Shown here: positions 15,306 to 16,152 of the stretch, piece by piece
How the letters are laid out: the number at the start of each line of letters is the position of its first letter
Position numbering within the stretch: position 1 is the first letter of the stretch
NCBI GenBank assembly: GCA_946482295.1
Contig: CAMLRB010000067.1
Span: 1-16,152 of the forward strand
Direction of reading: 5' to 3'
DNA: 16,152 bases
Origin: an uncultured Bacteriovorax sp.
GTDB lineage: Bacteria; Bdellovibrionota; Bacteriovoracia; Bacteriovoracales; Bacteriovoracaceae
Notes under the pieces: generated by a model
Told to the model about the DNA's origin: nothing
The model's database searches: none
The model's input: the letters and a program-made list of their open reading frames with translations, nothing else
Translations under genes and position numbers: made by a program

Positions 15306-16152
15306 GTGAAATATAAATTTATTATTCTCCTTTTATTGGCCCAATCAACATTGCTAATTGCTGCGGATACAGTTCGTCTCGACACTGATCTTGCGGATTT
15401 TGCAGTAACGGCCACAACTTCGACAACTCTCTCATTAAACGTAGATGTTCCGACGAACCAACCCACCGATGAAGCGAATGCACCAAAAGTTTACGTTCCT
15501 CTGAAAAATACTGGAGGTGGTTCTGACACAACTGACTTTTATCTTTATTCTCGTGGGGGAGTGCCAGATATACTCGATACGTCGACAACTTCATACACGA
15601 TCAATTTTCCATTGGTCGTGACAGTCGGAAGTTCTAATCGCTATCTTTATGTGGCCGCTTACGATACAGATGCTCCTCAATGGGAAGTCGTCAGGATGTA
15701 TCCCTCAACACTCGTTAGTTTAACAAACGCGGCCCTTTCTTTTCCCGTTTCTCCTGCGACAATTTGTGCACAAACGGCGACAGCTTGTACAAACCTCACA
15801 GTGGGGTCTTCAACTCGTACAACCAAAGATATAAAACTATATTTTTTCCTTTACTCGGCAAATTCCCTTGCAGCTGGAGCAGTCATTGATCCCGCAACAT
15901 ACACAGAAGGAATTTACATTACGACGAGTATGAGCAACGTCATTCAAGAGGCGTCTGTTTATCAAGGAAATATTGCCTCTCAAAGAAGAGGAGATAGTCG
16001 TGTTATTTTAAGTGTGGCCAATACAGCTGTTAATCTCGCTCGCAATATACGCGTTCTCAATCTTCCGACAAATAGTGTGGCCGCAGATCTTCCCGTTGGC
16101 GATCCGGCCCTTGGTGCATATACATTGTTAAATGATTCTTATCCTTACACGA
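15306..16152 (+). CDS. Exported beta-rich protein, 5' part
   Basis: At least 282 codons, open to the right edge. The N terminus (MKYKFIILLLLAQSTLLIAADT) is a Sec signal peptide cleaved near IAA. The mature part is rich in Thr, Ser, Val and Asn and looks like stacked beta strands (FAVTATTSTTLSLNVDVP, YLYVAAYDTD, RVILSVANTAVN), as in surface or fibre-like proteins. A Cys pair (TICAQTATAC) sits near residues 155-163. No known domain is recognised. The start must be GTG 15306: the preceding in-frame codon is TAG, and the next possible start codon (a TTG) would cut the signal peptide. There is no Shine-Dalgarno. The gene is divergent from the aminotransferase. Confidence 0.75.
   Translation, partial: MKYKFIILLLLAQSTLLIAADTVRLDTDLADFAVTATTSTTLSLNVDVPTNQPTDEANAPKVYVPLKNTGGGSDTTDFYLYSRGGVPDILDTSTTSYTINFPLVVTVGSSNRYLYVAAYDTDAPQWEVVRMYPSTLVSLTNAALSFPVSPATICAQTATACTNLTVGSSTRTTKDIKLYFFLYSANSLAAGAVIDPATYTEGIYITTSMSNVIQEASVYQGNIASQRRGDSRVILSVANTAVNLARNIRVLNLPTNSVAADLPVGDPALGAYTLLNDSYPYT

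Noticed and set aside
15322..15594. 90-codon minus-strand frame near the right end
   Set aside because: Antisense to the exported protein, which has a good signal peptide and promoter.
1..16152. tRNA or rRNA genes, CRISPR arrays, insertion sequences, long direct repeats
   Set aside because: None seen on reading both strands; short or diverged elements could be missed without computation.

Overview
The window looks like chromosomal DNA from a Gram-negative predatory-type bacterium of the Bdellovibrionota, most plausibly the Bacteriovoracales. This is inferred from moderate GC content, envelope genes (lipoprotein, PBP4-type peptidase, periplasmic binding protein), a bacterial histone-fold protein of the kind known in Bdellovibrio, and many secreted hypothetical proteins. 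I cannot run a taxonomic search. No mobile element, CRISPR array, tRNA or rRNA gene was seen. There is no gene-free stretch above 300 bases; the longest gap is about 250 bases (9285-9537).

Layout. A truncated FadI-type thiolase (minus) is divergent from a TetR regulator, with a near-perfect 18-bp operator between them; tetR overlaps a VF530-type DNA-binding protein gene. Next is a minus-strand group: glutaminase, an MscS channel overlapping the glutaminase stop, and an unusual protein with two receiver-like and two PilZ-like regions. A plus-strand persulfide-dioxygenase-like hydrolase follows, then a small exported protein (minus) and an exported M48-like zinc protease with dedA (plus). A dacB/PBP4 gene (minus) and a lipoprotein (plus) come next. 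A small hypothetical gene (minus) diverges from a tightly overlapping operon: zinc-finger/histone-fold protein, RarD transporter and NadD-like nucleotidyltransferase. The right part has a periplasmic binding protein, stand-alone rpsD, a class-IV aminotransferase (minus) and the start of a long exported protein that runs off the end.

The most interesting gene is 10580-11044. It fuses an N-terminal two-zinc C6H2 finger to a C-terminal histone fold that keeps the Arg-Lys-Thr and Arg-Asp signature positions.

A second theme is gene starts. Several genes lack a Shine-Dalgarno sequence and instead have a -10 box ending 6-8 bases before the start codon, which predicts leaderless mRNAs. The clearest case is at 15306, where an in-frame stop touches the GTG start. 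Three strong bidirectional terminators (about 7926, 10147 and 13561) separate the units.
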